Below, piece by piece: positions 39,113 to 48,066 of a stretch of DNA of 64,000 bases. How positions within the stretch are numbered: position 1 is the stretch's first letter; each line of letters opens with the position of its first letter. The notes beneath the pieces are model-generated. The model saw nothing but the letters and a program-made list of their open reading frames with translations. It was not told where the DNA came from and did not search any database. A program made the translations under genes and the position numbers. The stretch comes from Micromonospora pallida (lineage in GTDB: Bacteria; Actinomycetota; Actinomycetes; Mycobacteriales; Micromonosporaceae): contig NZ_FMHW01000002.1 of the NCBI RefSeq assembly GCF_900090325.1, positions 4,713,001 to 4,777,000 on the forward strand, read 5' to 3'.

Positions 39113-42100
39113 TCATCCGCTCACGCTATGCCCGGTCTGATTGTGCTCTGATCGGCGGAGGTCCTCAGTCACCTCTGCGGCCACCTGCTCCGGCTCGGCC
39201 AGGCAGCGCCATGCTGGTACTCGACGAACAGGCATGACGCCACCAGTGATGTCGAGACGCGCAAGCGCCTTACGCAGTTCCCGACCATCGGAATCGCCTG
39301 CCGGATCGTCGATGACCATGGCCAGCTCGACATTCGCGCTGCGCACCACGAGGTCGACCATCCGTCCGGCTACGGGGACGTCACGGCGGACGACGAGACC
39401 GGTGCTGCGAAGGGCACGGTGCAACAGGTCAGCTGGCCCCGTAGTGGCGTCAGGCGCAGCACGAGCGACATCGCTGCCGCGGGCCAGAGCGGTGAGCAAC
39501 CCGCGTTGACCAGACCACCATGATTGGTCACCTACCACGACAAGCTGGGATCGGGCCCGAGTGATGGCAACATTCCACAGGTTGGTCTGATGGGCGAGCC
39601 AGCCTCGGGTGCGATCCGGAATCCCGTGCGCCCCAACTGGCGAGACGACCATGATGTCCCGTTCGCTTCCCTGGAATTTGTGAATGGTCGCGCAGAGAAG
39701 GTTGTCGGTCAGGCCGGCGCTGCTCAGGGCCGCAGCCAGGCGACGCTGGTGCGCGGCAAGCGGCGTGACCACCCCGATCGAGACATCAGGATAGGTCGCC
39801 CGCAGGCGCGCCACCTCGGCGACAACCTCATCGATCTCCACCTGGTTCAGCCCGGAACCGGTGGTCCCAGGGTTGAACCTTCCGGGGACGTTGTGCCAGC
39901 GCACCGCCGGCTCGGCCGGGGCGGCCAGCCGGGCCGGATCGGTCAGCACGGTGAGCCGACTCTGGTAGACCTCCCGGTTCGGTGCCTCGACGATGTCCGG
40001 GTGGCATCGATAGTGCTCATCCAGGAGATACGTCGCGCCCGCCGCGGCGGCAAACGCATCGTACGCGGAGTGGCCGGTGTAGGTCAGTCGTCGTGGCGTC
40101 AACCATCCGGTGCTCAGGTCGGCCCGGGCCCGTTCGGCGACGTCGTCAGCCTCGGGCAGGTCCACGACGGGCGGGAGCTGACGTGGGTCGCCGATGATCA
40201 GTGCGCGCTTGGCGCGGTAGAGCATGGGCAGGATCGCGGGAATGGTGCACTGCGCAGCCTCGTCGATCACCACAAGGTCATACAGGGCGGGGCTTCTGCG
40301 CAGCCGCCGGGCAGACAGTGCGGTCACCGCCCAGCCGGGCAGCACCTGCAGCAGTTCGGGGAAGTAGGACCAGCTGTCCGACTGGGACTTGGCCATCTCG
40401 TCGGCCCTGTCCTGCAGGATGCGTGCTCCCGCAGCCACCCGGCGGGCGATCTGTACGCGCAGCAGTTCGACGCTGCGGGCGGGGCGTTCGGTGCCGATCA
40501 GGGCGACCAGTCTGCGCCAGGTGACGTCGGCATCGGGCAGTTCGGCGAGGCGCTGCCGCCGTTCCCGCCAGCGCAGCTCGATCACCGCCCGCCCGGCCAG
40601 CGCCTCAATGGCGTCCCGGTCGATCAGCCGGTACGACCGCAGCCGCCACCGGTACCACCACCCGAACCACCTGCTGGCGAGGGCTCGGTCGGTCAGATGG
40701 ACGAGCCGGGCCAGATTGACGTCGTCGTCTGGCAGCGCAACCGCGTCTGCACCCGAGTCGGAGTTGCGCTCCATGGCCAGGTCAGCGAGATCGCGTTCAA
40801 TCAGACGCCGCTGGTTCAGCGTCTCACGGAGGGCGCCAGCTTCGTCAGCCAGCAGGCGCAACTCGTGCAGGACCGTGCGGTCGTCCGGCATCATCCGCTG
40901 CTCTGCTGCCGGATACGCCGCAAGAATGTCGGCAAGATGTTTGGGTTCCTGCTGCCGGTGCTCCTTGTTGCCGGTCCGCAGCAGCAGGCCCGGACCGATC
41001 AGGTCGGTGACCCGGCCGAGCACGGAGTCGACGGCCTGGTTGCTGGTGGAACCGATCAGCACGCTCTCACCGGCGGCGGTGGCGGTGGCCAACAGGGCGG
41101 TGACCAGTTGGCTCTTACCGGTGCCCGGCGGCCCCTGGGCGACGGTCAACGGTTGTGACATCGCCGCTTGGATGATCTCTTCCTGTGCTTCGTTCGCCGC
41201 GCTCAGCGCCACTGTCACGACCGGCTTCGCAGGTGCCTCGTCCGGACGGAGCGCCAGCGCGCCCAGCGCGGTCCGTTCGATGAGCTTCGGATTCTTGATC
41301 ATCCCCCGCAGGTCATCGATGAGCTGCCGCTGTGGCGATTCGGTCGCGTCGACGGCATAGAGGATGGCCGCGTTCTGTGCCCCGTTCAACCGTCCCAGCT
41401 GGATAACTCCGGCGAGCATCGCCGGATCGAGTTCAACCACCGGATTCAGCCCGAACGTCTTCATGAGCAGATCGACGGTGGCGGCGAGGGCGACGAGATC
41501 ACCCGCCACGAAGACCTGCTCGACGCGTTGCAGCAGTTCGTCGGTCTCCGCCTCAGAGAGCTGGAACAGGTCGACGAGGGCCGGGCTGGGACGGGGTGGG
41601 AAGGAGGGGTGCAGGACGTCGTCCGTGCCGACCGTGACGTCACAGACCAGTAGCGGAGCCAGCCGTGGTGCCTGCTGCCGACCGGGACGGACGGCGACGA
41701 CCGGATAGCCGTACTGCAGTTCCCGGCCATCGGCTCGGGCTCGCGCGGCGAGTTTGGCAGCCGTACCGCTGAGCCGAACGGGCGTTTCCGAGGTAAAGAC
41801 GGCCTCCGGCCCGGGCGGAGCCGCCACGTACGTGTTGGTTGCCCGGGGATCGATGAACGACTGCAGCACCGTCGACCGCTGCATGCACCTGACGTAGTAG
41901 GTCACCAGGCGACGCCACTGGTCCGCGTCGAACGGTGCCTCGTCCGCCGCGCTCGCTGTGGCGGTTACGGTCTGCTCCGCGGCAGCGACCGAACCCGGTA
42001 TCGCCACCAGTCGGATGGGCTCGGTGATTCCCTCGCTCGACTCGACGGGCCGGTGCTGACGGCGTCGGGCCATCTCGGTCGGAACGTACCGGGAGAGGTC

Positions 42101-42721
42101 GTTGGTGGTGATCCAGCCGTCGTCCGACGTCCCCCCGGCCGCACCGGACAGACCGGTCAGGAGCACCTCGGTGAAGACCGATGGCCGGTCTTCCCCCTGC
42201 GTCTTGGACGCCTTCATGTGGTTGCTGGAGGTGAGGATGAAGGTGCCGCGTTCACGCTTGGTGCGCCGCGGCTCCTCGCGCGCACCGCCACGGAAACGGT
42301 GTCTGGCCGTGAACGCCCCGGAGAAGCAGCAGTCGAACAGAACCACCTTCTGGCTGGCCTTCGTGTGGTTGAGCAGATGACGCAGGGCACCGTCGACGTC
42401 GAAGGCGGTCGCGTGCAACTGCCCGCACACGGTGTCGGTCGCAGCCAGGAACAGTGACTGTCCGTCGCCGTGCAGTACGCCATGACCGGAGTAGTAGAGC
42501 AGGGCCAGGTCGCTGGTGGTCCGCGCGCTGTAGAACTCCTCGACGACCTGACGCAGATGCGCAGCCGGCAGGTCCAGCTCGGTGCGAACGGAGTCGAACT
42601 GGCCGGCAGCGTCCAACAATGCCTTGAGCTGCGCCACGTCCTGTCGTACCGCGGGAAGAGGCTGAAGCTCGCGCTCGACGTGGCAGATTGCCGTTCCGAG
42701 CAGCAGGGCGTGCCGCCCCAT
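39113..42721 (-). CDS. caspase-like peptidase fused to SF1 (UPF1/DNA2-like) helicase and nuclease-like C-terminus
   Basis: This encodes 1202 residues. Residues about 1-230 are a caspase/metacaspase C14 domain with the catalytic His in LALLYYSGHG (His80) and Cys in VVLFDCCFSGAF (Cys132). A linker region (about 230-480) follows. From about 505 it is a superfamily 1 helicase of the AAA_11/AAA_12 type: Walker A GPPGTGKS (about 529-536), Walker B VVIDEAAQC (about 815), then IGDPRQLPPV, DEHYRCHPDI, IHKFQGSERDIMVVSP and NVAITRARSQLVVVGD. The C-terminal about 100 residues (LVVRRDVPVAGRMVDLVV) resemble restriction-endonuclease-fold tails of similar helicases. Its ATG overlaps the stop of the EACC1-like gene (TGATG). 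It is probably an effector that senses nucleic acid and triggers proteolysis in phage defence or programmed death. That role is inferred. Confidence 0.9.
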   Translation of the reverse strand: MGRHALLLGTAICHVERELQPLPAVRQDVAQLKALLDAAGQFDSVRTELDLPAAHLRQVVEEFYSARTTSDLALLYYSGHGVLHGDGQSLFLAATDTVCGQLHATAFDVDGALRHLLNHTKASQKVVLFDCCFSGAFTARHRFRGGAREEPRRTKRERGTFILTSSNHMKASKTQGEDRPSVFTEVLLTGLSGAAGGTSDDGWITTNDLSRYVPTEMARRRQHRPVESSEGITEPIRLVAIPGSVAAAEQTVTATASAADEAPFDADQWRRLVTYYVRCMQRSTVLQSFIDPRATNTYVAAPPGPEAVFTSETPVRLSGTAAKLAARARADGRELQYGYPVVAVRPGRQQAPRLAPLLVCDVTVGTDDVLHPSFPPRPSPALVDLFQLSEAETDELLQRVEQVFVAGDLVALAATVDLLMKTFGLNPVVELDPAMLAGVIQLGRLNGAQNAAILYAVDATESPQRQLIDDLRGMIKNPKLIERTALGALALRPDEAPAKPVVTVALSAANEAQEEIIQAAMSQPLTVAQGPPGTGKSQLVTALLATATAAGESVLIGSTSNQAVDSVLGRVTDLIGPGLLLRTGNKEHRQQEPKHLADILAAYPAAEQRMMPDDRTVLHELRLLADEAGALRETLNQRRLIERDLADLAMERNSDSGADAVALPDDDVNLARLVHLTDRALASRWFGWWYRWRLRSYRLIDRDAIEALAGRAVIELRWRERRQRLAELPDADVTWRRLVALIGTERPARSVELLRVQIARRVAAGARILQDRADEMAKSQSDSWSYFPELLQVLPGWAVTALSARRLRRSPALYDLVVIDEAAQCTIPAILPMLYRAKRALIIGDPRQLPPVVDLPEADDVAERARADLSTGWLTPRRLTYTGHSAYDAFAAAAGATYLLDEHYRCHPDIVEAPNREVYQSRLTVLTDPARLAAPAEPAVRWHNVPGRFNPGTTGSGLNQVEIDEVVAEVARLRATYPDVSIGVVTPLAAHQRRLAAALSSAGLTDNLLCATIHKFQGSERDIMVVSPVGAHGIPDRTRGWLAHQTNLWNVAITRARSQLVVVGDQSWWSGQRGLLTALARGSDVARAAPDATTGPADLLHRALRSTGLVVRRDVPVAGRMVDLVVRSANVELAMVIDDPAGDSDGRELRKALARLDITGGVMPVRRVPAWRCLAEPEQVAAEVTEDLRRSEHNQTGHSVSG

Positions 42722-43101
42722 CAGCGACGGGATCCTTCGATCGCTGCCTGCACCGTCCTGATCAGTTCGTCGGTCTGGCTGCGCGTGGGTCGGTCGATGA
42801 TGAGCTCGATATCGCCGACCCGCAGGTGCGCCCGGCGACCGGTGTGGCGTTGCAGGAAGGCCAGGACCACGTCGACCAGAGCCTGCACGTACCCGGGCTC
42901 GGCGCCCGCCAGTACGGTCACCACGCCGAGCGCCAACTCTCCGACGCCCTTGGCATCCGGGTCGGTGACGGGCTGCTCGACGCGCTCCACCTCACCAACC
43001 TCGCGGAGGTCGTCCGCCAGTTCATCGGTCAGCTGGCCAAGGACGAACTCGTCGTCGTCGGCCACCGGCGTGAAGTCGACCTGGATTCGGACGTGAGACA
43101 C
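42721..43101 (-). CDS. EACC1-like small partner of the caspase-helicase
   Basis: This encodes 126 residues from GTG 43101, with a strong GGAGG 5 nt upstream; a longer in-frame extension to 43188 lacks support. The N-terminal part (VSHVRIQVDFTPVADDDEFV) is a beta-strand and acidic region. The C-terminal half has a long helix (YVQALVDVVLAFLQRH) followed by RAHLRVGDIELIIDRPTRSQ and a last helix. This helix, two-strand hairpin and helix ending is the pattern I associate with EACC1 (effector-associated constant component 1), a small protein found beside variable effectors such as caspases in actinobacterial conflict systems. The stop overlaps the caspase-helicase start, so the two are made together. 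Confidence 0.75.
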   Translation of the reverse strand: MSHVRIQVDFTPVADDDEFVLGQLTDELADDLREVGEVERVEQPVTDPDAKGVGELALGVVTVLAGAEPGYVQALVDVVLAFLQRHTGRRAHLRVGDIELIIDRPTRSQTDELIRTVQAAIEGSRR

Positions 43102-43301
43102 GCAACCTCCTCGATGTGCGGCGTTGGCAAGGCTACGGAGGCCGCCGGGCGAGTGGCCCCATCTGTCAGCTTCCCGATCGTTGTCCAATATGGATCAGAT
43201 ATTCCAACACGGAGTGGTCGTCTCTCTGATGTGGAGGGTCGCCGGGCCAGACTCCGCACCTGGTCACGCTGGTCGAAGTGGAAGACGACGCCCCTGACCG
43301 G

Positions 43302-43925
43302 TCAGATCAGGCCCTCGCGGACGGCGTACGCGACCGCGTGGGTTCGGTTGCGGAGCTGGAAGCGGGTGGTGATGTCGTGCAGCACGTTCTTCACGGTCCG
43401 CTCCGAGTAGCTGAGCCGGGTGGCCACCTCCCGGGTGTCCATCCCGTCGGCGACCAGCCGGAGCACCTGGCTTTCCCGGTGCGACAGTCCGTTGACGTCG
43501 ATGCCGCGCGGGGCGAGCACCGTCTGCTGCAACCGGGTCACCTGCTTGACCAGCCGTCCGAGCACGTCCGGCGGCATCGCGGCGCCGCCGGAGGCGGTGC
43601 TGACGACGAGCTGCGCCAGCCGGTGGCTGGTCGCCTCGGCCCGCGAGGCGAGGGCGCGTACGCCCAGCTCCACGGCGGGGATCAGGGCCGTGTCGGACTC
43701 GACGGTGGCGACCAGCACGAACCGCCGGCAGCCCAACCGGCGGACGGCCCGGAGCAGGTCCAGCGCGTCCTGGTCGAGCGTGTCGGCGGCGACCACGCCG
43801 ACGGTCTCGGCGGTGATCCGGTCCTCGACGACCTCGATCTCCATCCGCCCGCGCAGCGCGGCGGTGATACCGGCGGTGGAGATCGGGTCGGGGGTACGGA
43901 TGTATGCCTGCGTACGACCGGTCAT
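43302..43925 (-). CDS. LuxR-family (GerE-type HTH) regulator with receiver-like N-terminus
   Basis: This encodes 207 residues. The C-terminal 60 (about 147-207) are a LuxR/GerE helix-turn-helix: GLSHRESQVLRLVADGMDTR, EVATRLSYSERTVKNVLHDI. The N-terminal part is alpha/beta like a response-regulator receiver (AYIRTPDPISTAGITAAL, GVVAADTLDQDALDLLR, RFVLVATVE), but the usual acidic pocket and phospho-acceptor are not clear, so it may be an atypical, phosphorylation-independent receiver. No histidine kinase is adjacent. It is divergent from the SARP-type regulator across a 461-bp interval with a palindrome, and both flank the injection-system operon, which they may control. Confidence 0.85.
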   Translation of the reverse strand: MTGRTQAYIRTPDPISTAGITAALRGRMEIEVVEDRITAETVGVVAADTLDQDALDLLRAVRRLGCRRFVLVATVESDTALIPAVELGVRALASRAEATSHRLAQLVVSTASGGAAMPPDVLGRLVKQVTRLQQTVLAPRGIDVNGLSHRESQVLRLVADGMDTREVATRLSYSERTVKNVLHDITTRFQLRNRTHAVAYAVREGLI

Positions 43926-44165
43926 GACAGTTCCTTACCTGTGGTGTCGAACGGGCTTCGGGGTACGGCGTCCCCGGTCGCCGGGTTGCGGCCGGCCGTC
44001 GGGTCGCCGAAGCGTTGAGATCACGGGTGGCGGGCGGGACCAGCAGGCTGTGGTGGTCCGACCCGGCCTCAAACGGTAGAGAATTCGGGGGCTCGGACAC
44101 TGGCGGCGTACTGGACGCGGCCCCATCGACCGCCCTTCCCGATCACACCCGCGTCGAGCTGGGTG

Positions 44166-44183
44166 GTTGCCCGTACGGGCAAC
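44166..44183. promoter_or_regulatory. perfect 18-bp palindrome in the LuxR/SARP divergent region
   Basis: GTTGCCCGTACGGGCAAC is a perfect dyad lying 241 bp from the LuxR start and 204 bp from the SARP start. Immediately to its right are a GGTGCC/GGCACC dyad and two CCGGCAGAA repeats spaced 10 bp, with a third near 44311. The gap 43926-44386 shows no gene. An operator for one of the two flanking regulators is likely. Confidence 0.5.
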
Positions 44184-44386
44184 GGGGTGCCGGACGGGCA
44201 CCGGCAGAAACCGGCAGAAGCGTTGCCCGGCCGGACCGTCCACCGTGCGCGGTCGGACCGCTCACACTCCACTGTCGCTGCCGGTCCCGGTAGAGGATCA
44301 TGGTCAACTGACCGGCAGAACCGGCGGAGCACCTGCCCCGGCGACGGCCGGTGAGTCACGGGGGTCCAGACAGGGGAGCCGGGTTG

Positions 44387-46303
44387 ATGGCGGACAACGG
44401 CGCTGAGTTGCGGATCCGGCGGTTGCGCGCCGGGTTGACCCAGGAGCAGTTGGCCCGCCGCGCGGGGATCAGCGTCCGGGCGGTGCGGGACATCGAACAG
44501 GGCCGGGTACGCTCGCCCCGCCCGGAGTCGCTGCGCCGGATCACCGAGGCCATCGGGACGCCCGATTCGGAGCCGCCGGTCCCGGAGCCGCCCGACCGGG
44601 CCGGGGCGCTGGCGATCGGGGTACTCGGTCCGCTGAGTCTGCGGGTCGGCGCGGAGCCGGTGGCCCTGGGCTCGGGTCGGCAGCGGATGCTGCTCGGGCT
44701 GCTCGCCCTGCATCCGGACACGACCGTCTCCCGGCAGGAGATCGTCGACGTCCTGTGGGGGCACGACCCGCCGGACAGTTGCCTGAACCTGGTGCACACC
44801 TACGTGGCCCGACTACGCCGGGCACTCACCCAGCCCTCCAGCGGCAGCGGCAGCGGCAGCGGCAGCGGCAGCGGCAGTACGACGATCGTCCACACCGGCG
44901 GCGGCTACCAGCTACGGGTCGGTCCCGGTCAGCTCGACCTGTCCCGGTTCACCGCCCTGATCGGTCGGGCCGAGGGCAGTGTCGCTGGCGACCTGCCGAG
45001 CCTGGACCGGCTGGCCGAGGCGCTGGCCCTGTGGCGGGGGCCGGTGCTGACCGACCTCGGCCCCGGGCTGGCCCAGCACCCGACCGCCGCCGCCCTGAAC
45101 CGCCGTCGGATCGCCACCGCCGTCACGTACGCGACCCTCGCCGTCGAGCTGGGGCTGCCCGACCGGGCGGTCCGCGAACTCAGCGCGGTGGCCAGCCACG
45201 AACCGTTGCACGAGCAGGTGCACGCCCGGCTGATGCTCGCCCTCGCCGCCTGCGGTCAGCAGGCCCGGGCGCTGGCCCTGCACCGGAAGCTGCGGGACCG
45301 GCTCGCCGACCAGCTCGGCGTCGAGCCCGGACCAGAACTGCGCGAGGCGCAGCTCCGCATCCTGCGTCAGGACCTGCCGGTGATCGCGGCGCGGACCGCG
45401 CCGGCCGCCCCCGCCCCGGCTCGTCCGGCCGAGCCGCCCCGGGTGCCCGACCATCGGCCGCCGGCCCAACTGCCGACCGACGTCGCCCACTTCACCGGCC
45501 GGAGCAGCCAGATGGCCGCGCTGGACGCCCTGCTGGACGCGTCGACCGGAAGCAGTGGACCGGTCGTCGTCGCCACGCTCACCGGCATGGCCGGGGTGGG
45601 CAAGACCGCCCTGGCGGTGCACTGGGCCCACCGGGTACGGCGGCATTTCCCGGACGGGCAGCTCTACGTCAACCTGCGGGGTTACTCGACGGCCAGCCCG
45701 GTCCGCGAGGGCGAGGCGCTGGCCGGATTCCTGCACGCGCTGGGCGTGCCGGCCGAGCAGATACCGGTCGACCCCGGCCAGGCCGCCGCGATGTTCCGTA
45801 CCCTGCTCGACGGCCGTCGGATGCTGCTGCTGCTCGACAACGCGGCCACCGCCGACCAGGTACGGCCACTGCTGCCCGGCACCCCCGGCTGCCTGGCGCT
45901 GGTCACCAGCCGGGACCGGCTCAGCGGGCTGGTCGCGGTCGACGGCGCGCGCCGGATCGCCCTCGACGTGCTCACCGGGGCCGAAGCCAGCGACCTGCTC
46001 ACCCGGATCATCCCGGCCGACCAGGTGGCCGCCAATCCCGCCGAGATCGCCGAACTGGCCGAGGTGTGCGCCCGGTTGCCGCTCGCGCTGCGGATCGCCG
46101 CCGCCGACCTCACCGACCATCCGGGGCGGCCGATCAGCGCCCACACCGCCCGGCTCAGCGCGGGCAACCAGCTCGCCGGGCTGCGAGTCGAGGGGGACGA
46201 CCAGGCCGCCGTCCGGGCAGCCTTCGACCTGTCGTACGCGGCGTTGCCCGCCTCGACCCGCCGGCTGTTCCGGCTGCTCGGGCCGACGCCCGGGCGGACG
46301 TGA
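44387..46303 (+). CDS. XRE-SARP(BTAD)-NB-ARC regulator, N-terminal part (frame-disrupted)
   Basis: This encodes 638 residues from ATG 44387, with GGGGAG upstream. Residues about 8-56 are an XRE helix-turn-helix (LRIRRLRAGLTQEQLARRAG). Residues about 75-165 form an OmpR-type DNA-binding domain, followed by the BTAD helical domain (about 170-320) of SARP activators. An NB-ARC ATPase has P-loop GMAGVGKTALAVHW (about 400-410) and LLLLDNAATADQV. The frame ends in the middle of the NB-ARC winged helix at LFRLLGPTPGRT, and the natural continuation appears immediately in another frame (46300-48003). Loss of one base near 46291-46300 explains it. AfsR-like proteins activate secondary metabolism or other clusters. 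This one sits beside the injection-system operon. Confidence 0.82.
   Translation: MADNGAELRIRRLRAGLTQEQLARRAGISVRAVRDIEQGRVRSPRPESLRRITEAIGTPDSEPPVPEPPDRAGALAIGVLGPLSLRVGAEPVALGSGRQRMLLGLLALHPDTTVSRQEIVDVLWGHDPPDSCLNLVHTYVARLRRALTQPSSGSGSGSGSGSGSTTIVHTGGGYQLRVGPGQLDLSRFTALIGRAEGSVAGDLPSLDRLAEALALWRGPVLTDLGPGLAQHPTAAALNRRRIATAVTYATLAVELGLPDRAVRELSAVASHEPLHEQVHARLMLALAACGQQARALALHRKLRDRLADQLGVEPGPELREAQLRILRQDLPVIAARTAPAAPAPARPAEPPRVPDHRPPAQLPTDVAHFTGRSSQMAALDALLDASTGSSGPVVVATLTGMAGVGKTALAVHWAHRVRRHFPDGQLYVNLRGYSTASPVREGEALAGFLHALGVPAEQIPVDPGQAAAMFRTLLDGRRMLLLLDNAATADQVRPLLPGTPGCLALVTSRDRLSGLVAVDGARRIALDVLTGAEASDLLTRIIPADQVAANPAEIAELAEVCARLPLALRIAAADLTDHPGRPISAHTARLSAGNQLAGLRVEGDDQAAVRAAFDLSYAALPASTRRLFRLLGPTPGRT
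44840..44875 (+). repeat. AGCGGC hexanucleotide repeat (6 copies)
   Basis: Six perfect AGCGGC units encode a Ser-Gly run between the DNA-binding and BTAD domains of the SARP-type regulator. Slippage would change linker length in steps of two residues without frameshift. Confidence 0.9.
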
Positions 46304-48003
46304 CGGTGCCGGCCGCCGCCGCTGTCGCCGCGGTCGACGAGGCCACGGCCGCGCGGGAGCTGGACCGGCTCGCCGCCGCGCACCTGGTGCAGCAGCCGCG
46401 CACCGGCCGGTACACCTTCCACGACCTGCTGCGGATCTACGCCGTGGAGCGGGCCACCGCCGAGGATCCGGCACCGGAGTTGAGTGCGGCGACCCGACGT
46501 CTCTACGCCTGGTGCCGGCGACGCACCGAGGCCGCCGCAGCGGCGACCTACCCGCAGATGGTGCGCCTGCCGTCGACCGGGGACCTCGGCACCGACGACG
46601 CGGCAGGGTTCGCCAGCGCGGGCAAGGCGGTGGGGTTCGGCTCGGCCGACGACGCAGCAGGGTTCGGCTCAGCCGACGACGCGGCGGGGTTCGCCTCGGC
46701 CGGCGAGGCGATGGCCTGGCTGGAGGCGGAACGCACCAACCTGGTCCGGGTCGTCGCGCACGCCGCCGAACACGCGGACCCGGCCGCCTGGCGGATCCCC
46801 GACGCGCTGCGCGGGTACTACCAGTTCCGCCCGCACAGCGACGGTTTCCTGGCGGCAGCCCACGCGCTGCGGGCCGCGCAGGCCGCCGGGGACGAGGCGG
46901 GCGAAGCCGCGAGCCGGCTGGGACTGGCCAGCCTGCACCTGCGCCGCAGCGAGTACCGGGTGGGCCTGGAGCACGCGACGGCGATGATCGACGCGGCGAC
47001 CCGGGCGGACTGGCCGGAGGGACTGGCGGCGGCGTACGGCACCTGCGGGTTAATGCACCTGCGGGCCGGACGGCTGGCCGACGCGGCGGAGCTGACCCGG
47101 CGGGCGGTGGAGATCCACGAGCGGCTCGGCGGAGCCGAACGGCTGAGCACCAGTCTCGGCAACCTCGGGGTGATCTACCGCGACATGGGCCGGCTACGCG
47201 AGGCCGAGGAGGTCTTCCGGCAGGGGCTGGCGCTGACCCGGCGCACCGGAATGCGGATGAACACGGGGATCAGCCTGAGCAATCTCGGGGACGTCGAGCA
47301 CGCCCTCGGCCGGTACGACGACGCCCTGGCCCACCTCGGCGAGGCGCTGGAGGTGAGCCGGGAGACCGGTTACCGGCCGACGGAGGTGGAGAGCCTGCGG
47401 CGGCTGGCCGCGCTGCACGTACACGCGGACGACCTGACCCGGGCGGTCGAACTGGCCGAGTCCGCGCTGGCCCTGGCCGAGCTGGTCGGCGACCCGTCCC
47501 AGCAGGCCGCCGCCCGCAACGTGCTGGGCACCGTGCACCTGCGGCGGGGGGACGGCGACGCCGCGGTGGCGGAGCACCGGCGGGCGCTGGCGCTGGCCCG
47601 GGCCGCCGGCGCCCACGGTGAGCAGGCCGAGTCCCTGATCGGGCTGGCCGAGGTGCACCGGCGGACCGATCCGGTCGAGGCGCTCGCCGTGGCGGGGCAG
47701 GCGTGGGAGGTGGCCCGAACCGCCGGATACCGGGTCTGGATGGGCCATGCCCTGGTCACCAGGGCCGAGGCGCTGAGCGTCCGGGATCCGGTGGCGGCGG
47801 CACGGACGGCGCGCGACGCGCTGGCGACGCACCGGCAGACCGGTCACTTCCTCGGCCGGTTACGCAGTCTGCGGCTGCTCGCCGGGATCGGCCCGGCCGC
47901 CGGCCTCACCGCCGTCGAGCAGGCGACATATCGGCGGGAGGCCGACCGGATCGACGACCTCGGCCGGTGGCGGACCGCCGGCCGACCGCCCGGCATCGGG
48001 TGA
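46300..48003 (+). CDS. NB-ARC end plus TPR sensor half of the SARP-type regulator
   Basis: This encodes 567 residues in the frame that continues the preceding gene. It begins GTG 46300 in a GTGA overlap with the previous stop. The first 60 residues (VPAAAAVAAVDEATAARELD, then RYTFHDLLRIYAVER) are the rest of the NB-ARC winged-helix region. Near residue 105 is a tandem GFGSADDAA repeat. From about 180 to the end are tetratricopeptide repeats, with LGNLGVIYRDMGRLREAEEV, LSNLGDVEHALGRYDDALAH and ARNVLGTVHLRRGDGDAAVA. In intact homologues this is the sensor part that gates the ATPase. As a separate gene it would start in mid-domain, so a frameshift or sequencing error is more likely than a true boundary. 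Confidence 0.78.
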   Translation: MTVPAAAAVAAVDEATAARELDRLAAAHLVQQPRTGRYTFHDLLRIYAVERATAEDPAPELSAATRRLYAWCRRRTEAAAAATYPQMVRLPSTGDLGTDDAAGFASAGKAVGFGSADDAAGFGSADDAAGFASAGEAMAWLEAERTNLVRVVAHAAEHADPAAWRIPDALRGYYQFRPHSDGFLAAAHALRAAQAAGDEAGEAASRLGLASLHLRRSEYRVGLEHATAMIDAATRADWPEGLAAAYGTCGLMHLRAGRLADAAELTRRAVEIHERLGGAERLSTSLGNLGVIYRDMGRLREAEEVFRQGLALTRRTGMRMNTGISLSNLGDVEHALGRYDDALAHLGEALEVSRETGYRPTEVESLRRLAALHVHADDLTRAVELAESALALAELVGDPSQQAAARNVLGTVHLRRGDGDAAVAEHRRALALARAAGAHGEQAESLIGLAEVHRRTDPVEALAVAGQAWEVARTAGYRVWMGHALVTRAEALSVRDPVAAARTARDALATHRQTGHFLGRLRSLRLLAGIGPAAGLTAVEQATYRREADRIDDLGRWRTAGRPPGIG

Positions 48004-48066
48004 CGCGGGGCGGCCGGCGCGGGACCGGACCGGCGGATCCGGCCGGTGGCGGGCCGGGACCGTCTG

